Assembly (NCBI GenBank): GCA_021772075.1
Contig: JAETNQ010000021.1
Coordinates: 1-58,443 of the forward strand
Origin: Lachnospiraceae bacterium
Lineage (GTDB): Bacteria; Bacillota; Clostridia; Lachnospirales; Lachnospiraceae
Direction: 5' to 3'
Length of the DNA stretch: 58,443 bases
The notes beneath the pieces are model-generated. The model saw only the letters and a list, made by a program, of their open reading frames with translations. It did not search any database and was not told the DNA's origin. Of this stretch, positions 44,073 to 52,855 are shown in pieces. A program made the translations under genes and the position numbers. Numbering within the stretch: the stretch's first letter is position 1; every line of letters starts with the position of its first letter.

Positions 44073-45410
44073 ATGGCAGGAGAAAGGGAGCGGGGAGGAG
44101 AAGAACAGGAGCGGCAGGAAAAAATCGGGGAGCTGGCCGGCCGGGTGATGCAGCTGGCGCGGGACAGCATCGTGGTGAATATGCGTTTTCTGGATGCGGC
44201 CTTGTCCCGGCTGGAAGCCGAGGCGCGCGGCGGGCTGGGGGGAGCCGCGTCAGATGGCGGCAAATTATATTACGACCCGCTTTGGTTATTGAAAAAATAC
44301 AAGGAAGAACCGGGATATCCGGTTCGGTTATATCTTCATGTGCTGCTTCATTATGTGTTTTACCATAGTTATCGTTATGGAGAAAAGGAAGAGGAACAGT
44401 GGGATCTGGCGGCGGATGCCGCCGTGGAAAATGTCATATTGGAAATGGGGCTTCCGATGGGACGGCTGGAAAGCGATGAGGAGGCAAAAAACAAGCTGCA
44501 TTATCTGAAAGAAGATGCGGGGGCGCTGACAGCAGAAAGGATATACCGCTATTTAAAAAATAATGCGCCGACACCGGAAGAAAAGGGACAGTGGCGCCGG
44601 TTATTCTGCAGGGATGCCCATGTATACTGGAAGGAGCAGGAAAAGCTGGAAATCACGCTGGAGCAGTGGAAGAAAATCAGCGAAAGGATAAAAGCGGATA
44701 TCAAGTCTTTTTCTAAAGATAAGAATTCATCGGAAAGCCTGGAAAAAAATCTGGCGGAGGCGACGAGGGACAGATACGATTATGGAGAACTGCTGCGGCG
44801 CTTTACTGTTATGGGCGAAGATCTGCAGGTGAATGACGATGAGTTCGATTATATTTATTATACCTACGGATTGTCGCGGTATGGGGATATGCCGTTGGTG
44901 GAACCTTTGGAATATAAGGATGCCAAAAAGGTGAAGGAGTTTGTCATTGCCATCGATACTTCGGCTTCCTGCCGGGGGGAGACCGTTAAAGCGTTTGTCA
45001 GGAAAACATATTCTATTTTGAAGGGGACGGAGAATTTTTTCCAAAAAATCAACGTGCATATTATCCAATGTGACAGCGATGTCAGAAATGACACAAAAAT
45101 TACCTGCCAGGAGGACTTTGACCGCTTTTTGAAAGAAGGGAAATTAAAAGGTTTCGGTTCCACGGATTTCCGCCCGGTGTTTGAGTATGTGGATCAACTG
45201 GCAGGGAAGGGGGAATTTGAGAATTTAAAGGGATTGATTTATTTTACGGACGGATACGGGGTATATCCTGTGCGGATGCCGGTCTACGATACAATTTTTG
45301 TATTTTTGGACGACAACGGGGAACGGCCTGAGGTTCCGCCTTGGGCGATTCCGGTAGTATTGAATGAAGATGAAATAGAAGGGATGGCTGCCGGAGGGCA
45401 GGAAAGTTGA
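44073..45410 (+). CDS. VWA-like protein with metallopeptidase-like N terminus (COG3864 type)
   Basis: 445 residues. The N-terminal part has HVLLHYVFYH (HxxxH, about residue 90) followed by DLAADAAVENVI, the DUF2201/putative metallopeptidase pattern. The C-terminal part is VWA-like with the metal-ion site DTSAS (about residue 293), then FGSTDFRP and IYFTDGYG. Such proteins are the usual partners of MoxR ATPases. The gene overlaps the MoxR gene by four bases. It may act as a co-chaperone or substrate adaptor, as ViaA does for RavA. Confidence 0.88.
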   Translation: MAGERERGGEEQERQEKIGELAGRVMQLARDSIVVNMRFLDAALSRLEAEARGGLGGAASDGGKLYYDPLWLLKKYKEEPGYPVRLYLHVLLHYVFYHSYRYGEKEEEQWDLAADAAVENVILEMGLPMGRLESDEEAKNKLHYLKEDAGALTAERIYRYLKNNAPTPEEKGQWRRLFCRDAHVYWKEQEKLEITLEQWKKISERIKADIKSFSKDKNSSESLEKNLAEATRDRYDYGELLRRFTVMGEDLQVNDDEFDYIYYTYGLSRYGDMPLVEPLEYKDAKKVKEFVIAIDTSASCRGETVKAFVRKTYSILKGTENFFQKINVHIIQCDSDVRNDTKITCQEDFDRFLKEGKLKGFGSTDFRPVFEYVDQLAGKGEFENLKGLIYFTDGYGVYPVRMPVYDTIFVFLDDNGERPEVPPWAIPVVLNEDEIEGMAAGGQES

Positions 45411-46948
45411 GAATGAATATAAAGCAGGCGAAGGAACATATCAGAAATACGGTGAAATTATACTTAAAAAAGGATGAGTTCGGAGAATACAGGATTCCCG
45501 TGGTGCGCCAGCGGCCGGTTTTTCTGCTGGGAGCGCCGGGAGTAGGAAAAACGGCAGTTATGGAGCAGATCGCCCAAGAACTTGGAATTGCGCTGGTGTC
45601 TTACTCCATGACGCACCATACAAGACAGTCCGCGCTGGGGCTGCCCTTTATCGAGGAAAAAAAATACGGGGAGGAAAGCTGCCGGGTATCGGAATATACG
45701 ATGAGCGAGATCATTGCTTCCATTTATGACGTGATGGAGAAAAGCGGCATAAAAGAGGGTATTTTATTTTTGGACGAAATCAACTGCGTGTCGGAAACTT
45801 TAGCACCGTCCATGCTGCAATTTCTCCAGTATAAGGTGTTTGGCAGACATAGAGTGCCGGAGGGATGGGTAATCGTTACTGCCGGAAACCCGCCGGAATA
45901 TAATAAGTCGGTGAGGGAATTTGACGTGGTGACGATGGACAGGCTGAAGGTTCTGGATGTGGAGGCGGAATACGGCGTATGGAAGGAATATGCGCAGGAG
46001 CGGGGGATCCATAATGTGGTCACAAGTTATCTGGAACTGAAAAAGGAGCATTTTTACCGGATAGAGACTACGGTAAAGGGGCGTTCTTATGTGACGGCGA
46101 GAGGCTGGGAGGATTTGTCCCAGATTCTTTATTTGTATGAAGAAGAAAAGCTGGCGGTGGACGAGGTATTGATTGGGCAATATTTGAGAAATGAGCGGAT
46201 TGTCAAAGAGTTTGCTGCTTATTATGATCTGTACCATAAATATAAAAAGAATTATCATGTGGAAGAGATACTGAATGGGAATGTGCCGGAAGAAGCTGCT
46301 GCCAGGGCAAAAGCGGCGCCTTTTGACGAAAGGCTGTCCCTGCTCAGCATGCTGATGGATATCGTGCTTGGAGAAATAAGGAGAGGAGTGGAAGGCGCTG
46401 ATTATCTGAATGATTTGATGCCTTTATTAAAAGGGTTGAAAAATCTGGCGGAAAAGGAAGCGGATACCGCTGCATTTATGAATACGGACGCATTCATGGA
46501 TATGCTGGAGAGGCAGGAGGAAGCAAAGAGGAAATCGGCGGATTCCCTGCTTCTTGCGAATGCCTTATCCGAGGGGGATAAAAGGAAATACAGGAAAACG
46601 ATCCGCTTTTTGGAGGAGGCGAAGAAGGAACTATATGCCGGGGAGGCAGGAACGGCCCAAGAAGCTTTTTCGCATATCAAGCGGAAGTTTGATATTCAGG
46701 TCAGTGAGATGAAGGAAGCGGTCGGGGAAACGAAGAAGAGGCTTCACCAGTTATTTGAGTTTGTAAAAGAGGCTTTTGGGGAAGAAAATGAGATGCTGGT
46801 TTTGGTGACAGAGCTGACGGTAAATACTTCGAGCGCCCGTTTTATCGGTATGTTCGGCAGCGAGGACTACCAAAAGTATAATGGAAAACTGAGGCTGTCG
46901 GGACGCGGGGAGGATCTGCGCCGTGAGATCGAAAGGCTGGAGTTATGA
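45407..46948 (+). CDS. MoxR-family AAA+ ATPase
   Basis: 513 residues. Walker A GAPGVGKTAV (about 41-50), Walker B ILFLDEINCV (about 121-130), sensor 1 VTAGNPPEYNKS and the lid helix follow. The C-terminal 200 residues are helical and charged. MoxR proteins remodel or activate partner complexes using ATP. Both ends overlap neighbours by ATGA (VWA upstream, LRR downstream), so three proteins are made in coupled fashion and probably work together. Confidence 0.92.
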   Translation: MRMNIKQAKEHIRNTVKLYLKKDEFGEYRIPVVRQRPVFLLGAPGVGKTAVMEQIAQELGIALVSYSMTHHTRQSALGLPFIEEKKYGEESCRVSEYTMSEIIASIYDVMEKSGIKEGILFLDEINCVSETLAPSMLQFLQYKVFGRHRVPEGWVIVTAGNPPEYNKSVREFDVVTMDRLKVLDVEAEYGVWKEYAQERGIHNVVTSYLELKKEHFYRIETTVKGRSYVTARGWEDLSQILYLYEEEKLAVDEVLIGQYLRNERIVKEFAAYYDLYHKYKKNYHVEEILNGNVPEEAAARAKAAPFDERLSLLSMLMDIVLGEIRRGVEGADYLNDLMPLLKGLKNLAEKEADTAAFMNTDAFMDMLERQEEAKRKSADSLLLANALSEGDKRKYRKTIRFLEEAKKELYAGEAGTAQEAFSHIKRKFDIQVSEMKEAVGETKKRLHQLFEFVKEAFGEENEMLVLVTELTVNTSSARFIGMFGSEDYQKYNGKLRLSGRGEDLRREIERLEL

Positions 46949-47913
46949 CTATGACAGGAAAAAACGATGGAACATTCGGCTATAGAGTGGACAGGCAGAG
47001 GGATGGGCAAGGAGAACCCTGGATCGCGATTACGGATTATAAAGGAGGACATGCAGAGGTGCATGTGCCGGAAAAAATAGACGGGCTCTCCGTGAAAGTG
47101 CTGGCAAAAAAAGCTTTTTTGAGCAGAAAAAATCTGAAAAAGGTATTTTTGCCGGAAAGCCTGGAGGAAGTGGGCGATTGGGCATTCGCCTACTGCACAG
47201 GCTTGGAAAGCGTATATCTGCCAAAGAAAAACATAAAATTAGGCAGCGGGGTTTTTATGGAATGTCCCAAAATCAAGACGATCTATGCATATGGAGGAGA
47301 GAGAGAGGAAAGGATGCTGCCTGGCGGGCAAGGAAACAGGGAGGGGGAACGGAAAAAGCAGTCGGACCAGACCGCCGCACTGCTGGCAGCGGCTGTGGCA
47401 TTGGATGCGGAATACTTGCTGGATATGGAAGAAGCCGGGACGGAACAGTGGATAAGGAAATGGGATGCCCGGATGAAGGCAATCATGGAAACGGAAGACG
47501 GGGACGGGTATACGAGAATGATATTATGCGGCGAAGAGGATTATGGATGCAGCCTGGAGGAGTTTATAAAGAATAAGAGAAAAAACAAGGTGCGCCTGGC
47601 TATGCTGCGGCTGCTGAATCCGGTCGGGCTTGCGGAAGAGAACGAAGCTTTATGGAAGAAATACCTCTTGGATCACACTAAGGGATGCCGGTCGGAGGAA
47701 ACCTGGGAGGTGATATGGAAGGAGCATGGCTATGAAGAAGAGTACTTTCAACTTTTTGCCGATATAGGAGGGATAAAGGAAGAGAACTTTGACGGGATGC
47801 TGATCGACATGGGGGAAAATTACGCGGAAATGAAAGCATTTTTTATTAGCTATAAAGAAAGGCAGATGGGCGGAAAAGATTTTTTTGACGATTTGACGCT
47901 GGATGATTGGTGA
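46945..47913 (+). CDS. Leucine-rich repeat (BspA-type) protein
   Basis: 322 residues. Residues 10-110 form an LRR_5 segment with the repeats typical of BspA (EVHVPEKIDGLSVKVLAKKAFLS, LKKVFLPESLEEVGDWAFAYC, LESVYLPKKNIKLGSGVFMEC). The remaining 200 residues are helical and charged with no recognised domain. There is no signal peptide, so it acts inside the cell, unlike most BspA proteins. Translational coupling to MoxR suggests it is a client or a recognition subunit of the MoxR/VWA machine. Confidence 0.85.
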   Translation: MTMTGKNDGTFGYRVDRQRDGQGEPWIAITDYKGGHAEVHVPEKIDGLSVKVLAKKAFLSRKNLKKVFLPESLEEVGDWAFAYCTGLESVYLPKKNIKLGSGVFMECPKIKTIYAYGGEREERMLPGGQGNREGERKKQSDQTAALLAAAVALDAEYLLDMEEAGTEQWIRKWDARMKAIMETEDGDGYTRMILCGEEDYGCSLEEFIKNKRKNKVRLAMLRLLNPVGLAEENEALWKKYLLDHTKGCRSEETWEVIWKEHGYEEEYFQLFADIGGIKEENFDGMLIDMGENYAEMKAFFISYKERQMGGKDFFDDLTLDDW

Positions 47914-47938
47914 TTGGAAGAAGAAAGGGTGCAGGATA

Positions 47939-48163
47939 ATGGATGAAAGGCTGATTGAGGACATCCTGAGACATTTGGACAGCGAGACGCAGATGGGCGT
48001 AATGAGGATGAGCGTGGAAATGGATGAAAAGAGCAGCGGGGATGCCCGGGTTTCGCACAAATGCTGCAATATGTATGGGAGGCCGGCAAATGAAACGGTT
48101 GGGCTTCTGGACAGCTATACGGATCTGAACGCAGGGAGGCCGGACAACGAAAAAATCGAGTAG
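47939..48163 (+). CDS. Small unrecognised protein ending the MoxR cluster
   Basis: 74 residues, starting 25 bases after the LRR gene with GAAAGGG upstream. The first half is an acidic amphipathic helix (ERLIEDILRHLDSETQMGV). The second half has two adjacent cysteines (HKCCNMYG). No family recognised. Its position makes it the fifth gene of the MutS-like/VWA/MoxR/LRR unit. Confidence 0.65.
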   Translation: MDERLIEDILRHLDSETQMGVMRMSVEMDEKSSGDARVSHKCCNMYGRPANETVGLLDSYTDLNAGRPDNEKIE

Positions 48164-48249
48164 GAAAGAATGCTTTTCCTGCCCGATTTATATTTCATAA
48201 GCCGGCCCGCGAAGCGAGGCAGCGTTCGGCCGCTAATTGTTGTTGGATT

Positions 48250-48723
48250 TTATAATGCAGAAAATATGTATGAAAGAGAGGATACAATACAGTTAAATGC
48301 AAAGAAAGCCATGATAACAGTTACGACGATGGACTGTGTCCGGTTGCTTTGCATGGGTTTTCTGAACTCATCTACGATGCATTGGGAGGGGTCGGAAGGA
48401 ATATAGCAGACGCGGTAACTGCCGCCAATATTATAATGCCCTTTCCTTTTTTCTGCAAAATCCAAGCTTACGGTATAGTTTTGGGAGTCAACAGTATATG
48501 ATATAACAGGGTATTCGTTGGTCCAGCGGAAAGAACGGTTCCGGCGGCGGACGTTTACTACCTCGCTGATACGTCCGTCTGCCGTGCCAGTCATTTCATG
48601 CGCGCGGTTTAATAAGCCGTTCATCTTTTGGAAACGGCGGAAAAAAGTCCATGCGATAAATGCAAGGAGAAGACCAAAAACAAGAGCGATGGCTCCTGAA
48701 GCAATATAAAAACTGCTATCCAT
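48250..48723 (-). CDS. DUF3592-like membrane protein
   Basis: 157 residues. An N-terminal helix (about residues 5-27) and a C-terminal helix (about 130-150) flank a beta-rich outer domain with EYPVISYTVDSQNYTV and GSYRVCYIPSDPSQC, the DUF3592 pattern. Function unknown. The ATG at 48723 follows AGGAGG; an open frame upstream is ignored. It is convergent with the MoxR cluster. Confidence 0.8.
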   Translation of the reverse strand: MDSSFYIASGAIALVFGLLLAFIAWTFFRRFQKMNGLLNRAHEMTGTADGRISEVVNVRRRNRSFRWTNEYPVISYTVDSQNYTVSLDFAEKRKGHYNIGGSYRVCYIPSDPSQCIVDEFRKPMQSNRTQSIVVTVIMAFFAFNCIVSSLSYIFSAL

Positions 48724-48850
48724 AATAAATGTACCTCCTATGTATGTGAATATTGATATTATTTTATAATAAAAGGAGGGACGGCGCAAGGAATTTTGGG
48801 GAAGCTGTATGGAAATTAATTTGAGAGGGATGTAAGTATCGGGTGCTATA

Positions 48851-48880
48851 GAAAAACCACCGGATGAAAATCCGATGGTC
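48851..48880 (-). terminator. Terminator downstream of tRNA-Ser
   Basis: On the minus strand a 10-bp stem (48879-48870 with 48865-48856, one G-U pair), a 4-base loop and a TTTTTC run, directly downstream of the tRNA gene. Confidence 0.85.
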
Positions 48881-48885
48881 TTTGA

Positions 48886-48973
48886 CGGAGATGGAGAGAT
48901 TTGAACTCTCGCGCCGGTTGCCCGACCTACCGCATTTCGAGTGCGGACCCTTCAGCCACTTGGGTACATCTCC
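48886..48973 (-). tRNA. tRNA-Ser (anticodon CGA)
   Basis: 88 nt. The acceptor arm GGAGATG/CATCTCC closes. The anticodon stem CCGCA/TGCGG holds the loop CTCGAAA with anticodon CGA (reads UCG). A long variable arm, expected for serine, follows, and the T arm has GAGAGTTCAAATCTCTC. The genomic sequence after the discriminator is TCA, so CCA is added after transcription. Confidence 0.96.
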
Positions 48974-49081
48974 ATAAAAATATTATTATAGATGTAAAGA
49001 ACAGATTTCATTCTATCTTATATTTGCAATTTTATCAAGATGAAAATGTAATTTTTTACGGAAAATATATGAAAACATCAG

Positions 49082-49110
49082 TTGTGGTAAAAAGTAAATT
49101 ATTATATAAT
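49082..49110 (+). promoter_or_regulatory. Promoter for pfk
   Basis: TTGTGG (49082-49087), a 17-base spacer and TATAAT (49105-49110), about 64 bases before the pfk start. Confidence 0.55.
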
Positions 49111-49173
49111 GAAATAATGAGTTAATAGCAAGGGCTTGGAATGAGCTAGAGGAAGCTTAAAGGAGGATGAGCA

Positions 49174-50247
49174 ATGAAAAGAATCGGGATGTTGACCAGC
49201 GGCGGTGACTGCCAGGCATTGAATGCGGCTATGCGCGGAGTGGCGAAATGCCTTTTTCACAGCGGGGAAGAATTGGAAATGTACGGTTTTTTGGAGGGGT
49301 ACAAAGGGCTTATATATGGCAATTTCCGTATGCTGACCCCTGCTGATTTTTCAGGGGTGCTGACAAAAGGAGGAACCATATTGGGAAGTTCCAGGACTCC
49401 TTTTAAGCAGATCAGGGAGCCGGATGAAAATGGTTTGGACAAGGTAGAAGCGATGAAGCAGAATTATTATAAGCTCCGTCTGGACTGCCTTGTGATTTTA
49501 GGAGGAAACGGTACTCATAAAACGGCGAATCTTCTGCGCAGCGAGGGATTGAACGTAGTGACGCTGCCTAAGACCATTGACAATGACTTGTGGGGGACGG
49601 ATATGACTTTCGGATTCCAGAGCGCGGTGAATATTGCTACGGATGCGATTGACTGTATCCATACGACGGCCGCTTCCCACGGGCGCGTGTTTATCGTGGA
49701 AGTAATGGGGCATAAAGTAGGTTATCTGACATTGAATGCCGGAATGGCGGGAGGCGCGGATATCATATTGATTCCTGAGATTCCTTATGATATCAAGAAA
49801 GTAATCGATAAGATAGAAGAAAGAAATAAAAACGGCAGCAAATTTACGATTTTGGCGGTGGCAGAGGGCGCGATTTCAAAAGCGGATGCCAAGCTGTCGA
49901 AAAAAGAGTATAAAGAGAAAATGAAGAATTATAAATATCCATCGGTTTCTTATGAGATCGCGGCGAAGATCCAGGAGAAGACGGGATATGATGTAAGGGT
50001 GACGGTACCCGGCCATACGCAAAGAGGCGGAAGCCCCTGCCCGTATGACAGAGTATTTGCGAGCAGGCTCGGCTCGGAAGCGGGCAAGCTTATTCTGAAG
50101 GGCGAATATGGATTTATGGTAGGGTATCGAAACAGGGAAGTTGTCAAAGTGCCGCTGGAAGAAGTAGCGGGCAAGCTTAAGATGGTAGCTCCGGATGCGA
50201 GCATCGTGAAAGAGGCAAAACTGCTGGGAATCAGTTTTGGCGATTAG
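49174..50247 (+). CDS. pfkA: 6-phosphofructokinase
   Basis: 357 residues. GMLTSGGDCQALNAAMRG, GTILGSSRTPF, the catalytic LPKTIDNDLWGTDMTFGFQSA, VEVMGHKVGYLTLNAGMAGGA and GHTQRGGSPCPYDR are all PFK motifs. The nucleotide motif is GGNGTHK rather than GGDGS. The Gly that favours ATP over pyrophosphate is kept, while the Mg-binding Asp is Asn, so the phosphoryl donor is not certain. AAAGGAGG precedes the ATG. It catalyses the committed step of glycolysis. Confidence 0.94.
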   Translation: MKRIGMLTSGGDCQALNAAMRGVAKCLFHSGEELEMYGFLEGYKGLIYGNFRMLTPADFSGVLTKGGTILGSSRTPFKQIREPDENGLDKVEAMKQNYYKLRLDCLVILGGNGTHKTANLLRSEGLNVVTLPKTIDNDLWGTDMTFGFQSAVNIATDAIDCIHTTAASHGRVFIVEVMGHKVGYLTLNAGMAGGADIILIPEIPYDIKKVIDKIEERNKNGSKFTILAVAEGAISKADAKLSKKEYKEKMKNYKYPSVSYEIAAKIQEKTGYDVRVTVPGHTQRGGSPCPYDRVFASRLGSEAGKLILKGEYGFMVGYRNREVVKVPLEEVAGKLKMVAPDASIVKEAKLLGISFGD

Positions 50248-50271
50248 GATATAAGGATATAGAGGTTTGTG

Positions 50272-51837
50272 ATGTCTTATACAGCATTGTACCGCAAGTT
50301 CCGTCCTGGAAGTTTTGGGGAAGTGAAGGGACAGGATCATATAGTAACTACATTGACGAATCAGATAAAGGCAGAACGTATCGGACACGCTTATCTTTTC
50401 TGCGGAACCCGGGGAACAGGGAAAACCACCATCGCCAAGATTTTTGCAAAGGCTGTAAACTGCGAACATCCGGCGGATGGGAGTCCCTGCGGGGAATGCG
50501 CCCTTTGCAGGGCGATCGCATCGGGCGCAAGCATGAATGTCATTGAAATCGATGCCGCTTCCAATAACGGGGTGGATAATATCCGTGAAATCGTGGATGA
50601 AGTGTCTTATTCCCCTGCAGAGGGAAAATATAAGGTTTATATCATCGATGAAGTTCATATGCTTTCCATGGGGGCGTTTAATGCGCTTCTGAAAACGTTG
50701 GAGGAACCGCCGTCGTATGTTATTTTTATTTTGGCGACAACGGAAGTGCATAAGATACCGATTACGATCTTGTCCAGATGCCAGAGGTATGATTTTAAGA
50801 GAATAACGATAGATACTATTGTTGGAAGAATGCAGGAGCTGATGGAAGCGGAGGCGGTCAAGGTCGAGGAAAGGGCTTTGCGGTATATTGCCAAAACCGC
50901 CGATGGCTCCATGCGCGACGCGCTCAGCCTGTTGGATCAGTGTATTGCTTTTCATTTTGGAGAGGAATTAACTTATGATAAGGCGCTGGAGGTTCTGGGG
51001 GCGGTGGATACCTCCGTATTCGGCCGTTTGTTTGAACTTGTGCTGGCGGAGAATGTAACAGGGTGTATAGAACTGCTGGAGGAGATCGTTATCCAGGGAC
51101 GGGAGCTTTCCCAGTTTGTCACAGATTTCACATGGTACTTACGGAATCTGTTGTTGGCCCGGAGTTCGGAAAAGATCGAAGATGTTATTGACGTGTCCAC
51201 GGAAAATATGGAGAGGCTGGCTGCAGAGGCACAGATGACGGATGTCAGCGCATTGATGAGATATATCCGCATTTTCTCCGAACTTTCAGGGCAGATCAAG
51301 TATGCTTCCCAGAAGAGGATATTAATCGAGGTAGCGCTGATCAAATTGTGCCGGCCGGGCATGGAGACGGATATGGATTCTCTTTTGGCCCGCGTACGGG
51401 ATCTCGAAAAGAAGATAGAAAATGGCATAACCTTTGCGCCGCAGGGAACAGGAATGGGCGCGCCCGAAAGCAGGGAAAAAGAAAGGCGGCCGGAATCAGA
51501 ACTGCCGAAAGCAGTTCCGGCAGAGGTGAAAAAAGCGGTGGAGCGCTGGGCGTCGATCGTAGCCGGAATGAACCAGCCTATGAAAACCTATCTAAAGGAC
51601 GCGCGCCTCAGTCTTGGCGGGGACAATAAACTGGTGATTGTGGTGGAAGAAGGACTTGCCTCGGATTACCTGATCAAAAATCCTGAAAACAGGGAATTGC
51701 TGGAAAGGGCGGTCTGCGAAGCCGTTCAAAGGGAAGTTCAGGTAGATATCCAGAGCATTGCGGAGAATCATGCATTTGAAGATTCTTATATTGATTTAAG
51801 CAAGATGATCCGCATGGAGATAGAAGTGGAAGATTAG
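50272..51837 (+). CDS. dnaX: DNA polymerase III subunit gamma/tau
   Basis: 521 residues. SYTALYRKFRP opening, Walker A GTRGTGKTT (about 45-53), a zinc module with four Cys (CEHPADGSPCGECALC), Walker B VYIIDEVHML, and ILSRCQRYDF with sensor motifs. A linker and the tau-like C-terminal domain follow (about 410-521). It is the clamp-loader motor of the replisome. The start at 50272 is preceded by AGAGG. The dnaX-ybaB-recR order is conserved in Firmicutes. Confidence 0.97.
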   Translation: MSYTALYRKFRPGSFGEVKGQDHIVTTLTNQIKAERIGHAYLFCGTRGTGKTTIAKIFAKAVNCEHPADGSPCGECALCRAIASGASMNVIEIDAASNNGVDNIREIVDEVSYSPAEGKYKVYIIDEVHMLSMGAFNALLKTLEEPPSYVIFILATTEVHKIPITILSRCQRYDFKRITIDTIVGRMQELMEAEAVKVEERALRYIAKTADGSMRDALSLLDQCIAFHFGEELTYDKALEVLGAVDTSVFGRLFELVLAENVTGCIELLEEIVIQGRELSQFVTDFTWYLRNLLLARSSEKIEDVIDVSTENMERLAAEAQMTDVSALMRYIRIFSELSGQIKYASQKRILIEVALIKLCRPGMETDMDSLLARVRDLEKKIENGITFAPQGTGMGAPESREKERRPESELPKAVPAEVKKAVERWASIVAGMNQPMKTYLKDARLSLGGDNKLVIVVEEGLASDYLIKNPENRELLERAVCEAVQREVQVDIQSIAENHAFEDSYIDLSKMIRMEIEVED

Positions 51838-51857
51838 GAAACATGGAGGAAAATGAA

Positions 51858-52208
51858 ATGGCAAAAAGAGGCGGTTTCCCGGGCGGGATGCCTGGCAACA
51901 TGAACAATATAATGAAACAGGCACAGAGGATGCAGCGCCAGATGGAAGAAAACCAGAAAGAACTGGAAACGAAGGAGTTTGCGGCAGCAGCCGGGGGCGG
52001 CGCAGTGGAAGTAACAGTGACGGGGAAAAAAGAGGTAGTGAAAGTAAAGCTTTCGGAGGAAGTGGTGGATCCGGATGATATTGAAATGCTGGAAGACCTG
52101 ATTATGGCTGCGACAAATGAAGCGATCAGGAAAGCGGAAGAGGCTAATGCGGAAGTAATGAATAAGATGGCAGGGGGACTGGGCCTTGGAGGAGGCTTTC
52201 CGTTCTGA
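51858..52208 (+). CDS. ybaB: YbaB/EbfC family nucleoid-associated protein
   Basis: About 116 residues. The glycine/methionine-rich start (GGFPGGMPGNMNNIMKQAQRMQRQMEE), AAAGGGAVEVTVTGKKEV and DPDDIEMLEDLIMAATNEA are typical. It binds DNA as a dimer. GGAGG lies 8 bases before the ATG at 51858. Its TGA overlaps the recR ATG by one base. Confidence 0.95.
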   Translation: MAKRGGFPGGMPGNMNNIMKQAQRMQRQMEENQKELETKEFAAAAGGGAVEVTVTGKKEVVKVKLSEEVVDPDDIEMLEDLIMAATNEAIRKAEEANAEVMNKMAGGLGLGGGFPF

Positions 52209-52804
52209 TGGAATTATACAGCGGACATATTAACAGATTAATCGACGAGCTGGCGGCGCTTCCGGGAATCGGGACTAAATCCGCGCAGCGCCTGGCTTTC
52301 CATATGATCAATATGCCTAGGGACAAAGTAGAGCGTCTGGCGAAAACAATGGTGGATGCCAGGGAAAATGTTTGTTATTGCAAGGAGTGTTATACCCTTA
52401 CGGACCAGGAATTATGTCCTGTCTGCAGTAACTTGAAGAGAGACCATAACACGATTATGGTGGTGGAGAATGCCAGGGATCTGGCGGCTTATGAAAAAAC
52501 CGGAAAATATGAAGGCGTATACCATGTATTGCATGGGGCGATTTCCCCTATGCTGGGGATCGGGCCGAATGATATCCGGTTGAAGGAATTGATGGCAAGG
52601 CTGGAAGGAGACGTGAAAGAGGTAATTGTTGCCACGAATTCCAGTCTGGAAGGGGAAACAACGGCGATGTACATTGGCAAATTGATTAAACCCACGGGCA
52701 TTAAAGTAACGAGGATCGCCAGCGGCGTTCCCGTAGGCGGCGATCTGGAATATATCGATGAGGTGACATTGCTCAGGGCGCTGGAAGGGAGAACCGAATT
52801 ATAA
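52208..52804 (+). CDS. recR: Recombination protein RecR
   Basis: 198 residues. Helix-hairpin-helix LAALPGIGTKSAQRLAFH, a four-cysteine zinc finger (CYCKEC...CPVC) and a Toprim domain (MVVENARDLAAYEKT, IVATNSSLEGETTAMYI). It acts with RecO and RecF in loading RecA at gaps. It is translationally coupled to ybaB, in the conserved dnaX-ybaB-recR unit. Confidence 0.97.
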   Translation: MELYSGHINRLIDELAALPGIGTKSAQRLAFHMINMPRDKVERLAKTMVDARENVCYCKECYTLTDQELCPVCSNLKRDHNTIMVVENARDLAAYEKTGKYEGVYHVLHGAISPMLGIGPNDIRLKELMARLEGDVKEVIVATNSSLEGETTAMYIGKLIKPTGIKVTRIASGVPVGGDLEYIDEVTLLRALEGRTEL

Positions 52805-52855
52805 GGCAGGCCCAGGGTTTAACGAAGAAAGAAAAAAGAAAGGCGGACCATAAAA

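Noticed and set aside
49876-50955. Long minus-strand frame of about 359 codons across pfk and dnaX
   Set aside because: It lies opposite two well-supported genes and its product is rich in residues typical of antisense translation, with no domain.
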